Shown here: in pieces, positions 26,399 to 35,900 of the stretch
How the letters are laid out: each line of letters begins with the position of its first letter
Numbering within the stretch: position 1 is the stretch's first letter
Assembly (NCBI RefSeq): GCF_003020115.1
Contig: NZ_PYFX01000010.1
Span: 62,001-126,000 of the forward strand
DNA from: Bradyrhizobium sp. MOS002
GTDB lineage: Bacteria > Pseudomonadota > Alphaproteobacteria > Rhizobiales > Xanthobacteraceae
Length of the DNA: 64,000 nt
Direction of reading: 5' to 3'
Made by a program: the position numbers and the translations under genes
Notes under the pieces: generated by a model
Database searches by the model: none
Seen by the model: the letters and a program-made list of their open reading frames with translations, nothing else
Told to the model about the DNA's origin: nothing

Positions 26399-27319
26399 AT
26401 GAATTTGAATTCGCTCGATCTCAATCTACTGACCGCGCTCGACGCGTTGCTGCGCGAGGCCAATGTCAGCCGCGCCGCTCTGCGGATCGGCCTGTCGCAA
26501 CCGGCCGCAAGCCATGCGCTGCAGCGCCTGCGCGACATCTTCGGCGATCCGCTGCTGGTGCGCACCGGCGCGCGGATGGAGCTGACGCCGCGGGCACAGG
26601 CGCTACGCGCGCCGCTGGCGCAGGCCCTGGACCAGGTGCGCGGGCTATTCGTGCCCGAGGAATTCGATGCCGCGCGCAGCGAGCGCGCGTTCCGCCTGAT
26701 GATGCCGGATCTCGCGGTCGAACTGCTCATGCCGCCGCTGATGGAGAAGGTGACGCGCCTTGCGCCCAATGTCCGCATCGACGTCGTGCCGTGGCGAGGA
26801 CCGGCGATCTTCCACGCCGAATTCGCCCGCACCATCGATCTCGTGATCTCGATCGGCAACGCCTTCAAGGGATTTCACCGCCAGCTGCTCTATACCGACA
26901 GCGACGCGCTGGCGGTGCGGCGCGGCCACCCTATGGCTGCGAAGCTGAAGCGGCGCGAGACGTTCCTGGCCGCACGCCATGTCGGCGTCATCATCCGCGG
27001 CCAGCCGGAGGACTTAATCGACACTTGGCTGCGCACCAAGGGCATCGACCGACACATTTCGCTGGTAGTGCCCAGCTATCTTGAGGCGCTGCACATCGCC
27101 GCCCGCACCGACCTCGTCGCCTTCGTGCCGCGCCGGCTGATCGCGGCGCTGTCCAGGCAGCTCGGCCTCGTCACGGTGACGCCGCCGCTCGACCCCGGCA
27201 TCGACGAGCAGTTCATGTTCTATCCGACCCGCGCACAGATGGATCCCGGCTCGATCTGGTTGCGACGGCTGATGCTGGAGACGGGACGGGAATTGGAGAA
27301 GAAAGGGCGTGCTGGGTAG
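26399..27319 (+). CDS. LysR-family transcriptional regulator
   Basis: A 306-residue LysR regulator. The N-terminal winged helix is LNLLTALDALLREANVSRAA with the recognition helix LSQPAASHALQRLRDIFGDP and LLVRTGARMELTPRA. The effector-binding domain follows (about 95-300). It resembles the NodD/NahR-like subgroup in its LTPRAQ and FRLMMPDLAVELLMP segments, but the ligand cannot be told. I chose the ATG at 26399 (MNLNSLDLN); the frame is open far upstream across the divergent gene, which is a shadow. It is divergent from the NTF2-like gene, its likely target. Confidence 0.92.
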   Translation: MNLNSLDLNLLTALDALLREANVSRAALRIGLSQPAASHALQRLRDIFGDPLLVRTGARMELTPRAQALRAPLAQALDQVRGLFVPEEFDAARSERAFRLMMPDLAVELLMPPLMEKVTRLAPNVRIDVVPWRGPAIFHAEFARTIDLVISIGNAFKGFHRQLLYTDSDALAVRRGHPMAAKLKRRETFLAARHVGVIIRGQPEDLIDTWLRTKGIDRHISLVVPSYLEALHIAARTDLVAFVPRRLIAALSRQLGLVTVTPPLDPGIDEQFMFYPTRAQMDPGSIWLRRLMLETGRELEKKGRAG

Positions 27320-27342
27320 GACGCAACTTCAAAGCAAATGGT

Positions 27343-27497
27343 GTCGTCCCGGACAAGCGCAGCGAAGCGGAGCGCCGATCCGGGACCCATAACCACAGGA
27401 CGTGGTTTGGCGAAGACTCGTGATTTATCAGCCTGCGTCACAACTTCTCCCTGTGGTTATGGGTCCCGGGTCTGCGCTGACGCTTGCCCGGGACGAC
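27343..27497. repeat. Long intergenic inverted repeat (GTCGTCCCGG type)
   Basis: Arms GTCGTCCCGGACAAGCGCAGCG and, at the far end, CGCTTGCCCGGGACGAC flank inner arms GGGACCCATAACCACAGG and CCTGTGGTTATGGGTCCC, giving a roughly 155-base structure with a loop of about 50 bases. It lies between the converging LysR and GST genes. It is a different family from the CGTCATTCC and CCCTCGCCCC elements. Confidence 0.75.
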
Positions 27498-27518
27498 AGG
27501 GAGATATGTGGCCGCGCT

Positions 27519-28139
27519 CTAAGCCTTCTGCGCGTCCATCACCTTGCGCACGGCGGGGCGGTCGGACATGCGCTTGAAATGATCGGCGATCTTCGGCGTC
27601 GCGTTGATGTCGACGCTGTCGCCTTCGAGCCAGGTCGACAGGGTGTAAAGATAGGGATCGCAGATCGTGAACTGATCGCCCATCACCCAGGGTCCCTTGT
27701 ACATCTTCTGCTCGATCAGGGCGAAGCAGGCGCCCATGGTCTTCGGGATCATCGCCTTCATGTCGGCGAACGAGCTCTCTTCGCTCGCCCAGCGCGCGCC
27801 GCGCATCTTGTGGGCATGGTTGATGTGCACGGTCGAGCAGAGATAGGAGTTGAACGACTGCACCTGGGCGAAGTCGAAGGGATCGTCGAGCGGAGCAAGC
27901 TTCGCCTTGGGGAAGGTCTGGGCGAGATAGGCCAGCATCGCCGGGGTCTCGGTCAGGACGCCACGATCGGTCACCAGCGCGGGCACGCGGCCTTTCGGGT
28001 TGATCGCGAGGTACTCCGCGCTGTTCTGCTGGTTGGTCTTGAAGCTCAGCCGCTCAGCCGCGTAGTCGGCGCCGGCTTCTTCCAGGGTGATGTAGGTGGC
28101 GAGCGCGCAGGTGCCGGTGGCGTAGTAGAGCTTGAGCAT
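27519..28139 (-). CDS. Glutathione S-transferase
   Basis: A 206-residue GST. The N-terminal part LKLYYATGTCALATYITLEE and the loop NPKGRVPALVTDRGVLTETPAM are of the beta-class kind, in which a Cys near residue 10 contacts glutathione (TGTCAL here, Cys10). The C-terminal helical part has WVMGDQFTICDPYLYTLSTWL. I chose ATG at 28139, 11 bases after a GAGG motif; an ATG four codons earlier is possible. Substrate unknown. The divergent neighbour at 28280 is a flavin monooxygenase. Confidence 0.9.
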   Translation of the reverse strand: MLKLYYATGTCALATYITLEEAGADYAAERLSFKTNQQNSAEYLAINPKGRVPALVTDRGVLTETPAMLAYLAQTFPKAKLAPLDDPFDFAQVQSFNSYLCSTVHINHAHKMRGARWASEESSFADMKAMIPKTMGACFALIEQKMYKGPWVMGDQFTICDPYLYTLSTWLEGDSVDINATPKIADHFKRMSDRPAVRKVMDAQKA

Positions 28140-28279
28140 GTCGGACCTCATGGGAAAGCCGGAAGGTAACGGCTGCGGGCCCCGAGGTCCATAGCACGGC
28201 GTTCTCAGTGCTCTTCCTCTTCGCAGTTGCCCACCGGCGCCCGGCTGTGCCAAGACGCCCCCAGTGGAGGGGCTTTCCC

Positions 28280-29557
28280 ATGACCGTACTCATCGCCGGT
28301 GGCGGCATCGGCGGGCTGACGCTTGCGCTCAGCCTGCACGGAATCGGCATTCCCGTAAAAGTGTTCGAGAGCGTCGCCGAATTGCGGCCGCTCGGTGTCG
28401 GCATCAACGTGCTGCCGCACGCGGTGCGCGAGCTGATCGAACTCGGGCTGATGGAGAAACTCGATGCCAGCGGCGTGCGGACCCGCGAGCTTGCCTATTT
28501 CTCCAAGCACGGCAAACCGATCTGGAGCGAGCCGCGCGGGCTGGAGGCCGGCTACAAATGGCCGCAGTTTTCGATCCATCGCGGCACGCTCCAGCAACTG
28601 CTGCTCGACACCGCGATCGAGCGCCTCGGCCGCGACAATATCCTCACCAGCCATCATCTGGCCGGCTGGAGCGAAACCGCTGACGGCGTGCGCGCCGATT
28701 TCGTCGACAAGGCCACCGGCAAGGCCGCGGGGGCTTACGAGGGCACGATCCTGATCGCCGCCGACGGCATCCATTCCGCCGCGCGAGAAAAACTCTATCC
28801 CGACGAAGGCCCGCCGATCTGGAACGGCCGCATCCTCTGGCGCGGCGTCACGCCTGCAAAAGCCTTCCTCAGCGGCCGCACCATGATCATGGCGGGCCAC
28901 GAGATCCTCAAATTCGTCTGCTATCCGATCTCGAAGGAACCGGACGCCGCGGGCAACCATCTGATCAACTGGGTTGCCGAGCGCCACATGCCGCCGACCT
29001 ATCAATGGCGACGCGAGGACTATAACCGCACCGCGCGGCTGGAAGAGTTTTTGCCCTGGTTCGAGAGCTGGCAGTTCGACTGGCTCGACGTGCCCGGCCT
29101 GATCAAGAACTGCCCGCACGCCTATGAATATCCGCTGGTCGACCGCGATCCGGTGTCGCAATGGACTTTCGGCCGCGTCACGCTGATGGGCGATGCCGCA
29201 CATCCGATGTACCCGATCGGCTCCAACGGCGCCTCTCAGGCGATCCTCGATGCCCGCACCATCACCCGCGAGATCCTGGCGCACGGCCCGACGCAAGCGG
29301 CCCTGCTCGCCTATGAGGCCGAGCGGCGGCCTGCAACCACCAGTCTCGTCCTGCTCAACCGCAAGAACGGCCCCGAGCAGGTGATGCAGCTCGTCGAGGA
29401 GCGCGCACCCGACGGCTATAAGGTCGTCACTGACGTGCTGTCGCAACAGGAGCTGGAGGATGTTGCCGCCAACTACAAGCGCGTCGCCGGCTTCCAGGTG
29501 GAAGCGCTGAATGCCAAGCCGCCGATCGTGAGCGCAGACGCGCGCGCGACGAAATGA
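28280..29557 (+). CDS. FAD-dependent monooxygenase (salicylate hydroxylase-like)
   Basis: A 425-residue group A flavoprotein monooxygenase. The Rossmann motif GGGIGGL is at about residues 7-13, the ILIAADGIHSAARE segment (DG motif) near 180 and GDAAHPMYPIGSNGASQAI near 305, all contacts of FAD or NAD(P)H. Family members hydroxylate aromatic acids or phenazines. The ATG at 28280 follows a strong GGAGGGG ribosome-binding site. It shares its upstream region with the divergent GST gene. The substrate cannot be inferred from context. Confidence 0.9.
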   Translation: MTVLIAGGGIGGLTLALSLHGIGIPVKVFESVAELRPLGVGINVLPHAVRELIELGLMEKLDASGVRTRELAYFSKHGKPIWSEPRGLEAGYKWPQFSIHRGTLQQLLLDTAIERLGRDNILTSHHLAGWSETADGVRADFVDKATGKAAGAYEGTILIAADGIHSAAREKLYPDEGPPIWNGRILWRGVTPAKAFLSGRTMIMAGHEILKFVCYPISKEPDAAGNHLINWVAERHMPPTYQWRREDYNRTARLEEFLPWFESWQFDWLDVPGLIKNCPHAYEYPLVDRDPVSQWTFGRVTLMGDAAHPMYPIGSNGASQAILDARTITREILAHGPTQAALLAYEAERRPATTSLVLLNRKNGPEQVMQLVEERAPDGYKVVTDVLSQQELEDVAANYKRVAGFQVEALNAKPPIVSADARATK

Positions 29558-29590
29558 GTGTTCGCGCCAAGCGAGACGCACGTTGGTGCG

Positions 29591-29744
29591 CCCTCGCCCC
29601 TTGCGGGAGAGGGCAGCGCCGCCGGTAGATGCGGACTCACTCGGGTGAGGGGTCTGTCTCCGCGAAGCCAACTCGCATTTGAACTCGCCGAGACAGACCC
29701 CTCATCCGGCGCTACGCGCCACCTTCTCCCGCAAGGGGAGAAGG
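29591..29744. repeat. Intergenic palindrome family (CCCTCGCCCCTTG type), short copy
   Basis: The sequence begins CCCTCGCCCCTTGCGGGAGAG and ends CTCCCGCAAGGGGAGAAGG, with GGTGAGGGGTCTGTCTCCGCG and GACAGACCCCTCATCCGGCG as an inner pair. The same order of segments is seen at 15551-15777. It sits between converging genes and could act as a terminator for both. Confidence 0.75.
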
Positions 29745-29763
29745 AAGAAAGAGTGCGCGGCCG

Positions 29764-30186
29764 CTATTTGCCCACCACCCTCGCCGCCTCGAGCAGCCGC
29801 TCGCTCGCGGTCGCCGTCGCCAGGAGCGTGCCGTCTTCTGCCGTCAGCCTGGCCTCGACGAACGCGATCGTCCTACCGAGCTGCGTCACCTTGGCCTCGC
29901 CGATGATTGGCCCTGGCTTTGCGGGCGCCAGGAAGTTCAGGGTCATGCTGATGGTGGTGGTGTAGAGCCGGCCCTCGCTCATCACCAGCACGGCGGGGCC
30001 CATGGTATCATCGAGCATGGCCGAGAGCATGCCGCCCTGGATGAAGCCGGCCGGATTGCAGAACTCCGGCTTGCCGTCGAAGGCGAGCTTGATCCAGCCC
30101 TCCTCCGGACGGGCATCGAGCAGGCGCCACCCGAGCAGCTCGGCACAGGGCGGCCTTGGAAAATTGTCGAGCGCGGTCTTGATCAT
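29764..30186 (-). CDS. PaaI-type hot-dog thioesterase
   Basis: A 140-residue hot-dog-fold acyl-CoA thioesterase. The motif NPAGFIQGGMLSAMLDDTMG supplies the Asn/Gly-rich catalytic region (residues about 45-65) and TISMTLNFLAPAKPGPIIGE the following strand, typical for PaaI-like enzymes. These hydrolyse aryl- or acyl-CoA esters. The ATG at 30186 is preceded by GGAGGTCGC. It converges on the flavin monooxygenase gene, with a palindrome between. The substrate is unknown. Confidence 0.9.
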   Translation of the reverse strand: MIKTALDNFPRPPCAELLGWRLLDARPEEGWIKLAFDGKPEFCNPAGFIQGGMLSAMLDDTMGPAVLVMSEGRLYTTTISMTLNFLAPAKPGPIIGEAKVTQLGRTIAFVEARLTAEDGTLLATATASERLLEAARVVGK

Positions 30187-30253
30187 GCGACCTCCGTTGC
30201 CAGCCACAGCTAACGCAGGCCTGTTGCCAGCATGTTGTCAGCAGGATCGGCTC

Positions 30254-31354
30254 CTAGGTGTCCAATCCATGCGCGATCACCTTACGCATGACGTTGGGCA
30301 ATGCTTCGTCGGCGAGAGTGGCGATCGGCACCCAGCGCATGCCCGCGGGTGCCCGCGTGCGCGCACCCACCCTCGCCGTGTAGACCACCAGTTCCAGGGG
30401 AAAATGCGTGAAGACGTGGGTGACGACACCCACCTTGCGCTGCCAGCGCGACAGCCCCTTCAGCTCGGGCGCCTGCTGCTTTGCCTTGGCATCGTCCTGT
30501 CCGGCCAGCCAGTCCGAGCCCGGCACCTCGGTCATGCCGCCGAGCAGACCCTTTTCGGGGCGGCTGCGGACGAGAAGCTCGTCGCCGCGCGTGACAACGA
30601 AGGCGGCGCCGCGCCGTAGCGCGCCGCTCTTCTTCGGCGCCTTGCGCGGAAACGTGTCCTGCGTTCCCAGCGCGCGCGCCGTGCAGTCCTCGTTCAGCGG
30701 GCAAAGCGAGCAGGCCGGCTTTTTCGGCGTGCAAATCGAGGCGCCCAGATCCATCAGCGCCTGCGCGCTATCGCCGGCGCGAGAGTCGGCGAGCAGCGTC
30801 GCAGCCAACTCCTGAATCAGCGGCTTCGCCTGCGGCAATTCCTGCTCGACCGCGAACAGGCGCGAGACGACGCGCTCGATATTGCCGTCGACCGGCATGG
30901 TGCGGCGGTCGAACGCGATCGCCGCGATCGCTGCCGCCGTATAGGGCCCGACGCCCGGCAGCGCGCGCAGGCCCTCTTCGGTGTCGGGAAAGGTGCCGCC
31001 ATGCTCACGCGTCACCGCGACCGCGCAGGCATACAGGTTTCGCGCGCGAGAATAATAGCCGAGCCCGGCCCACATCCTCAGCACGTCGTCTTGCGAGGCT
31101 CGCCCCAGCGCGGTGACATCAGGCCAGCGCGCGACGAATTTTTCGAAATAGGGCCCGACCGCCTTCACCGTGGTCTGCTGCAGCATGATCTCGGACAGCC
31201 AGACGCGGTAAGGGTCGGATGCCTCGCCGGGCGCAGCGCGCCAGGGCAGTCGGCGACGGTGGCGGTCGTACCAGTCGAGCAGCGCGAGCGGGCGCGACGA
31301 GGTCTCCGGCTGAACGGGTTCCGATTTCGCCTTGAGGGCGGATTTGGGGCTCAT
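30254..31354 (-). CDS. mutY: A/G-specific adenine glycosylase MutY
   Basis: A 366-residue glycosylase that removes adenine mispaired with 8-oxoguanine. The catalytic Glu is in SEIMLQQTTV near residue 55, the helix-hairpin-helix region is LPGVGPYTAAAIAA and the catalytic Asp is in MPVDGNIERV. The 4Fe-4S ligands are in CTPKKPACSLCPLNEDC (C-x6-C-x2-C-x5-C), and a C-terminal Nudix-like domain recognises 8-oxoG. I chose ATG at 31354 (MSPKSALKAK). It is divergent from the DUF721 gene, and the group mutY, DUF721, dsbA-like, smc is in the order commonly seen in alphaproteobacteria. Confidence 0.95.
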   Translation of the reverse strand: MSPKSALKAKSEPVQPETSSRPLALLDWYDRHRRRLPWRAAPGEASDPYRVWLSEIMLQQTTVKAVGPYFEKFVARWPDVTALGRASQDDVLRMWAGLGYYSRARNLYACAVAVTREHGGTFPDTEEGLRALPGVGPYTAAAIAAIAFDRRTMPVDGNIERVVSRLFAVEQELPQAKPLIQELAATLLADSRAGDSAQALMDLGASICTPKKPACSLCPLNEDCTARALGTQDTFPRKAPKKSGALRRGAAFVVTRGDELLVRSRPEKGLLGGMTEVPGSDWLAGQDDAKAKQQAPELKGLSRWQRKVGVVTHVFTHFPLELVVYTARVGARTRAPAGMRWVPIATLADEALPNVMRKVIAHGLDT

Positions 31355-31476
31355 GTCCGCACTGTAGCGGCAATGAACCGATCTCTCCACGGCATGCCCA
31401 CGCTCGTCGCGGGCGTCCACGTCTTTCTTCGCGGCGAAGAGCCTGCGGCCGACGCCCCGGAGTGCTATAACGTCCC

Positions 31477-31971
31477 ATGTCCAAGCTTCGCCCCATGAAA
31501 CCCGGTCCCATCAGCGCCAAGCCGCTGTCGCTCCTGCTCAACGACGTCTTCGCCGAGGCCTATGCCAAGCAGGGCTTTGCGGCGCGCGAGCTGGTGACGC
31601 GGTGGGCGCAGATTGCCGGACCGGAGATCGCGGCCCATGCCGAGCCGCTCAAGATGCAATGGCCGCGGCCGGTCGAGGGCCAGCCACAGGAGCCCGCGAC
31701 GCTGGTGCTGCGGGTCGAAGGGCCGATGGCGCTGGAGATCCAGCACTCCGCCGACGTGATCCTGCAGCGGGTCAACCGCTTCTTCGGCTGGAGCGCCGTC
31801 GGCAAGCTGGCCTTCCGCCAGGCTCCGCTGTCGCGCGCCCGCAGGCCAACCCGGCCCGGCCCGCCGGACGCCAAATCGGTGGCCGAGGTGGCTGAGCGCC
31901 TGGGCGACATCGAAGATGAACAATTGAAGTCGGCGCTGGCGCGCCTCGGGGCCGCCATCAAGCGAAATTGA
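31477..31971 (+). CDS. DUF721 (DciA-like) protein
   Basis: A 164-residue protein with a DUF721 domain at about residues 14-105 (LLNDVFAEAYAKQGFAAREL, WAQIAGPEIAAHAEPLKM, LVLRVEGPMALEIQHSADVI, INRFFGW-like VNRFFGWSAV). DciA, the best studied member, helps load the replicative helicase DnaB in bacteria that lack DnaC. Whether this protein does the same is inferred from the family. The C-terminal 60 residues are polar and Pro/Ala-rich. It is divergent from mutY and followed by the DsbA-like gene 85 bases on. Confidence 0.85.
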   Translation: MSKLRPMKPGPISAKPLSLLLNDVFAEAYAKQGFAARELVTRWAQIAGPEIAAHAEPLKMQWPRPVEGQPQEPATLVLRVEGPMALEIQHSADVILQRVNRFFGWSAVGKLAFRQAPLSRARRPTRPGPPDAKSVAEVAERLGDIEDEQLKSALARLGAAIKRN

Positions 31972-32056
31972 GCCTTATTCTGCGGCCAAACTGCACCTGT
32001 CCCGGCCGCTCGCCATTGCCTCAAACGACGTTTCAAGCTAGCGACAGGCCGTCTGA

Positions 32057-32773
32057 ATGGGAATTTCGGGCGAGACCACGCCAATCCGGGAGCCGACCTT
32101 GATCATCACCCGCCGCGCCTTCACCTCGATGCTGTCGCTGACCGGGCTTGCAGCGCTCGCCGGGCTCTCGCCGCTGCGGTTCATCTCCGATGCCATGATC
32201 CCTGAAGCAATGGCGCAGGCGGCGCCCGGCGACGTGGCCAAGCCGGTGTCCCTGCCCGACATGGCGCTGGGCCCGAAGGACGCTGCCGTCACCATCACCG
32301 AATACGCCTCAATGACCTGCCCGCATTGCGCGGCCTTCAATGAGCAGGTGTTTCCCAAGATCAAGTCGGAATACATCGACACCGGCAAGGTGCGTTACAT
32401 CTTCCGCGAGTTCCCGCTCGACATCAAAGCCGCCGCCGGCTCGATGCTGTCGCGCTGCATCGCCAATGGCGACGCGCCGAAATACTTTGCCGTCACCGAC
32501 ATGCTGTTCCGCCAGCAGAACGACTGGGTGGTGAAGAACACCACGGAGACCCTGACGCGGATCGGCAAGCAGGCCGGTCTCACCCAGCAGCAGGTCGAGG
32601 CCTGCCTGAAGGACCAGGCGCTGCTCGACAAGATCGCCGCCGACCAGAAATATGCCAGCGACGTTCTGAAGGTCGATTCGACGCCGACGTTCTTCATCAA
32701 CGGCGAGAAGATCAAGGGCGAGACCTCGTTCGAGGAATTCGCCAAGAAGATCAATCCGCTGCTGAAGAGCTGA
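32057..32773 (+). CDS. DsbA-family thiol:disulfide interchange protein
   Basis: A 238-residue exported thioredoxin-fold protein. A signal-like segment (residues about 20-52, ITRRAFTSMLSLTGLAAL with twin Arg at 19-20 and an AQA-type cleavage site) precedes the active site TCPHCAAF near residue 88, and the cis-Pro loop is STPTFFING near 214. It catalyses disulfide exchange in the periplasm. A TTG at 32099-32101 could be an alternative start. It is transcribed in the same direction as smc (218 bases downstream). Confidence 0.9.
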   Translation: MGISGETTPIREPTLIITRRAFTSMLSLTGLAALAGLSPLRFISDAMIPEAMAQAAPGDVAKPVSLPDMALGPKDAAVTITEYASMTCPHCAAFNEQVFPKIKSEYIDTGKVRYIFREFPLDIKAAAGSMLSRCIANGDAPKYFAVTDMLFRQQNDWVVKNTTETLTRIGKQAGLTQQQVEACLKDQALLDKIAADQKYASDVLKVDSTPTFFINGEKIKGETSFEEFAKKINPLLKS

Positions 32774-32990
32774 TTCGCTCGTCAAGATCCTGATTCGCAT
32801 CTCGATAGCCGTATCTTTCCCGGCATAAATCCCTTGGGAAAAGCGGCTTTCGCCGGTTGCCCTCGCGGCGCACCGCGGCCATTGTCCAGCCGCATGAGGC
32901 GCCTCGCGCGACTCGCCCGGATAGCGACATTGCCTTCCATGGTATTGTCCCGGCAGGGGGATTCGCACCTGCCAACAGAGATGCGTGCTT

Positions 32991-35900
32991 ATGAAAATTA
33001 CCCGCCTGCGCCTTCACGGCTTCAAGTCCTTCGTTGAGGCCACCGACTTCGTCATCGAGCCCGGCTTGACCGGCGTGGTCGGCCCCAACGGCTGCGGCAA
33101 GTCGAATCTCGTCGAGGCGCTGCGCTGGGCGATGGGTGAGACCTCCTACAAGTCGCTGCGCGCAGCCGACATGGACGCGGTGATCTTCGCCGGCTCCGGC
33201 AATCGCCCCGCGCGCAACCACGCCGAAGTGACGATGACGATCGACAATTCCGATCGCACCGCGCCGGCGGCGATGAACGACAGCCAGCTGCTGGAAATTT
33301 CCCGCCGCATCGAGCGCGAGGCCGGTTCGGTCTACCGCATCAACGGCCGCGACGTGCGCGCCCGCGACGTGCAGATTCTGTTCGCCGACGCCGCCACCGG
33401 CGCGCGCTCGCCGGCCCTCGTCCACCAGGGCAAGATCGGCGAGATCATTCAGGCTAAACCCGAGCAGCGCCGCCGCGTGCTGGAAGACGCCGCCGGCGTC
33501 GCCGGCCTGCACGCCCGCCGCCATGAGGCCGAGCTGCGGCTGAAGGCGGCCGAAACCAACCTCACCCGCGTCGAGGACGTGATCGGCCAGCTCGCAGGGC
33601 AAATGGAAGGCCTGAAGAAGCAGGCCCGCCAGGCCGTGCGCTATCGCGAAGTTGCGGCCAAGGTCCGCAAGGCCGAGGCAACCCTGTTCCATCTGCGCTG
33701 GATCGGCGCCCATGCCGACGTCAACGAATCCGGCCACACCCACGATCTCGCGGTCCGCGAGATGGCCGAGCGTACCCAGCATCAGGCCGAAGCCGCCCGC
33801 ATCCAGGCGATCCGCGCCGCCGAAATGCCGGCGCTGCGCGATGCCGAAGCCCGCGCCGCGGCGGGACTGCAGCGCCTGACCAACGCCCGCGAGTTGCTCG
33901 ATCGCGAGGAAGAGCGCGCCAAGGAGCGCGTCGCGGAGCTTGAGCGGCGCCTCGCGCAGTTCGAAGGCGACATCTCGCGGGCCCAGCAGCAGACCATGGA
34001 CGCCGATGTCGCGCTGCAGCGCCTCGACGCCGAAGATGCCGAGCTGAAGGAAGAGATCAAGTCGCGGGTCGAGAAGCGCTCCGGCGTCGATGAGCGTGTC
34101 GCCGAAGCCGAGGCGGTGCTGACAGAAACCGAGCAGCAGTTCGACGAGCTCACCACCGCGCTCGCCGACCTCACCGCCAAGCGCAATCAACTCGAAGCCA
34201 ACGTTCGCACCCACCGCGACAAGCTCGCCCGGCTCGACCAGGAGATTTCGAACGTCGCGGCCGAAGAGCAGAAGCTCACCGAGGCGACCGGCGGCTTCGG
34301 TGACCTCGACGAGCTGACCGCGACGGTCGAGAACGCCGAGCAGACGCTGGCGGCCTCGGAAGCCGCCGCCCAGGCCAGCGAAGCCGCGCACGTCGCCGCG
34401 CGGCAGACGCTGGAATCCTCGCGCTCGCCGCTCGTCGAAGCCGACAAGCGCGTGCAGCGGCTCGAAACCGAGGCGCGCACGATCTCCAAGATCGTCAACG
34501 GCGAGACCAAGAATTTGTGGCCGCCGATCATCGACGGCATCACCGTCGACAAGGGGTTCGAAAAGGCGATCGGCGCAGCGCTTGGCGACGATCTCGACGC
34601 CCCGGTCGATCCGTCCGCGCCGATGCGCTGGACCAATGCCGGCGTCACCGAGGGCGATCCGGCGCTGCCCGAAGGCGTCGTGCCGCTCGCCGACCACGTT
34701 CAGGCCCCGGCCGAGCTGGCGCGCCGCCTGGCGCAGATCGGCGTGGTGCCGCGCGAGCGCGGCGCCGAGCTGGTCTCGCAGCTCAAGACCGGCCAGCGGC
34801 TGGTCTCGCCCGAAGGCGACGTCTGGCGCTGGGACGGTTTTGTCGCAGCCGCCCACGCGCCGACCGGGGCAGCACGGCGGCTTGCCGAGCGCGCCCGCCT
34901 CGTCGACATCGAGAACGAGCTGGAGCAGGCCCGCATCGACGCGCAGATCAAGCGTCAGGCGCTGGAGAACGCCGAGGCCGAGCTGCAGATGGCCGCCAGC
35001 ACCGAAGGTGCGAGCCGCGAAGCCTGGCGCGCCGCGCAGCGCGAGCTCAACGTCGCGCGCGAGCGCCATGCCACGGTCGAGCGCGAGATCAGCCGCCACG
35101 CCGCGCGCAAGGCGACGCTGTCGGAGGCGCACAGCCGTCTGGCCGCCGACCGTGCCGAAGCCGAAGCCGCCTACGAATACGCCGAAGCCGGGATCTCCGA
35201 GCTGCCGTCGAGCGAGGACACTGAAACCCGTCTCGCCGCCGTCCGCAGCGACATCGAAGGTCATCGCCGCATGGCGGCCCAGGTCCGTGCCGAGGCACAG
35301 GCGCTGGCGCGCGAAGCCGAGCTGGCCGACCGCCGCGTGCAGGCGATCCTCGCCGAACGCACCGAGTGGCAGAACCGCAAGGAGAGCGCCGCCTCCCACA
35401 TCGACACCATCCAGGCGCGCATCGCCGAAGTCTCGATCGAGCGCAGCGATCTCGAGAACGCGCCAGCCGTGTTCGCGGAGAAGCGCAGTGCGCTGATCAC
35501 CGAGATCGAATACGCCGAAAACGACCGCCGCATGGCCGCCGATGCGCTCGCCAGCGCGGAAACCGCGATGGCCGAAACCGATCGCGTCGCGAAGCTGACG
35601 CTCGAGGCACTTTCCAGCTCGCGTGAGGCCACCGCCCGCGCCGAGGAGCGCATGGAAGGCGCGCGGCGCCGGCTCGAGGACATCGAGCGCGAAATCCGCG
35701 ACATGTTGGAGGTCGAACCACAAGCCGTTGCCGGCCTCGCCGAGATCGAACCCGGCACGGAGCTGCCGCCACTGCACGACATCGAGGAAGACCTCGAAAA
35801 AATGCGCCGCGATCGCGAACGCCTGGGTGCGGTCAATTTGCGCGCCGAGGAAGAGCTGCGCGAGGTCGAGACCCAGCACAACGGTCTGGTCACCGAGCGC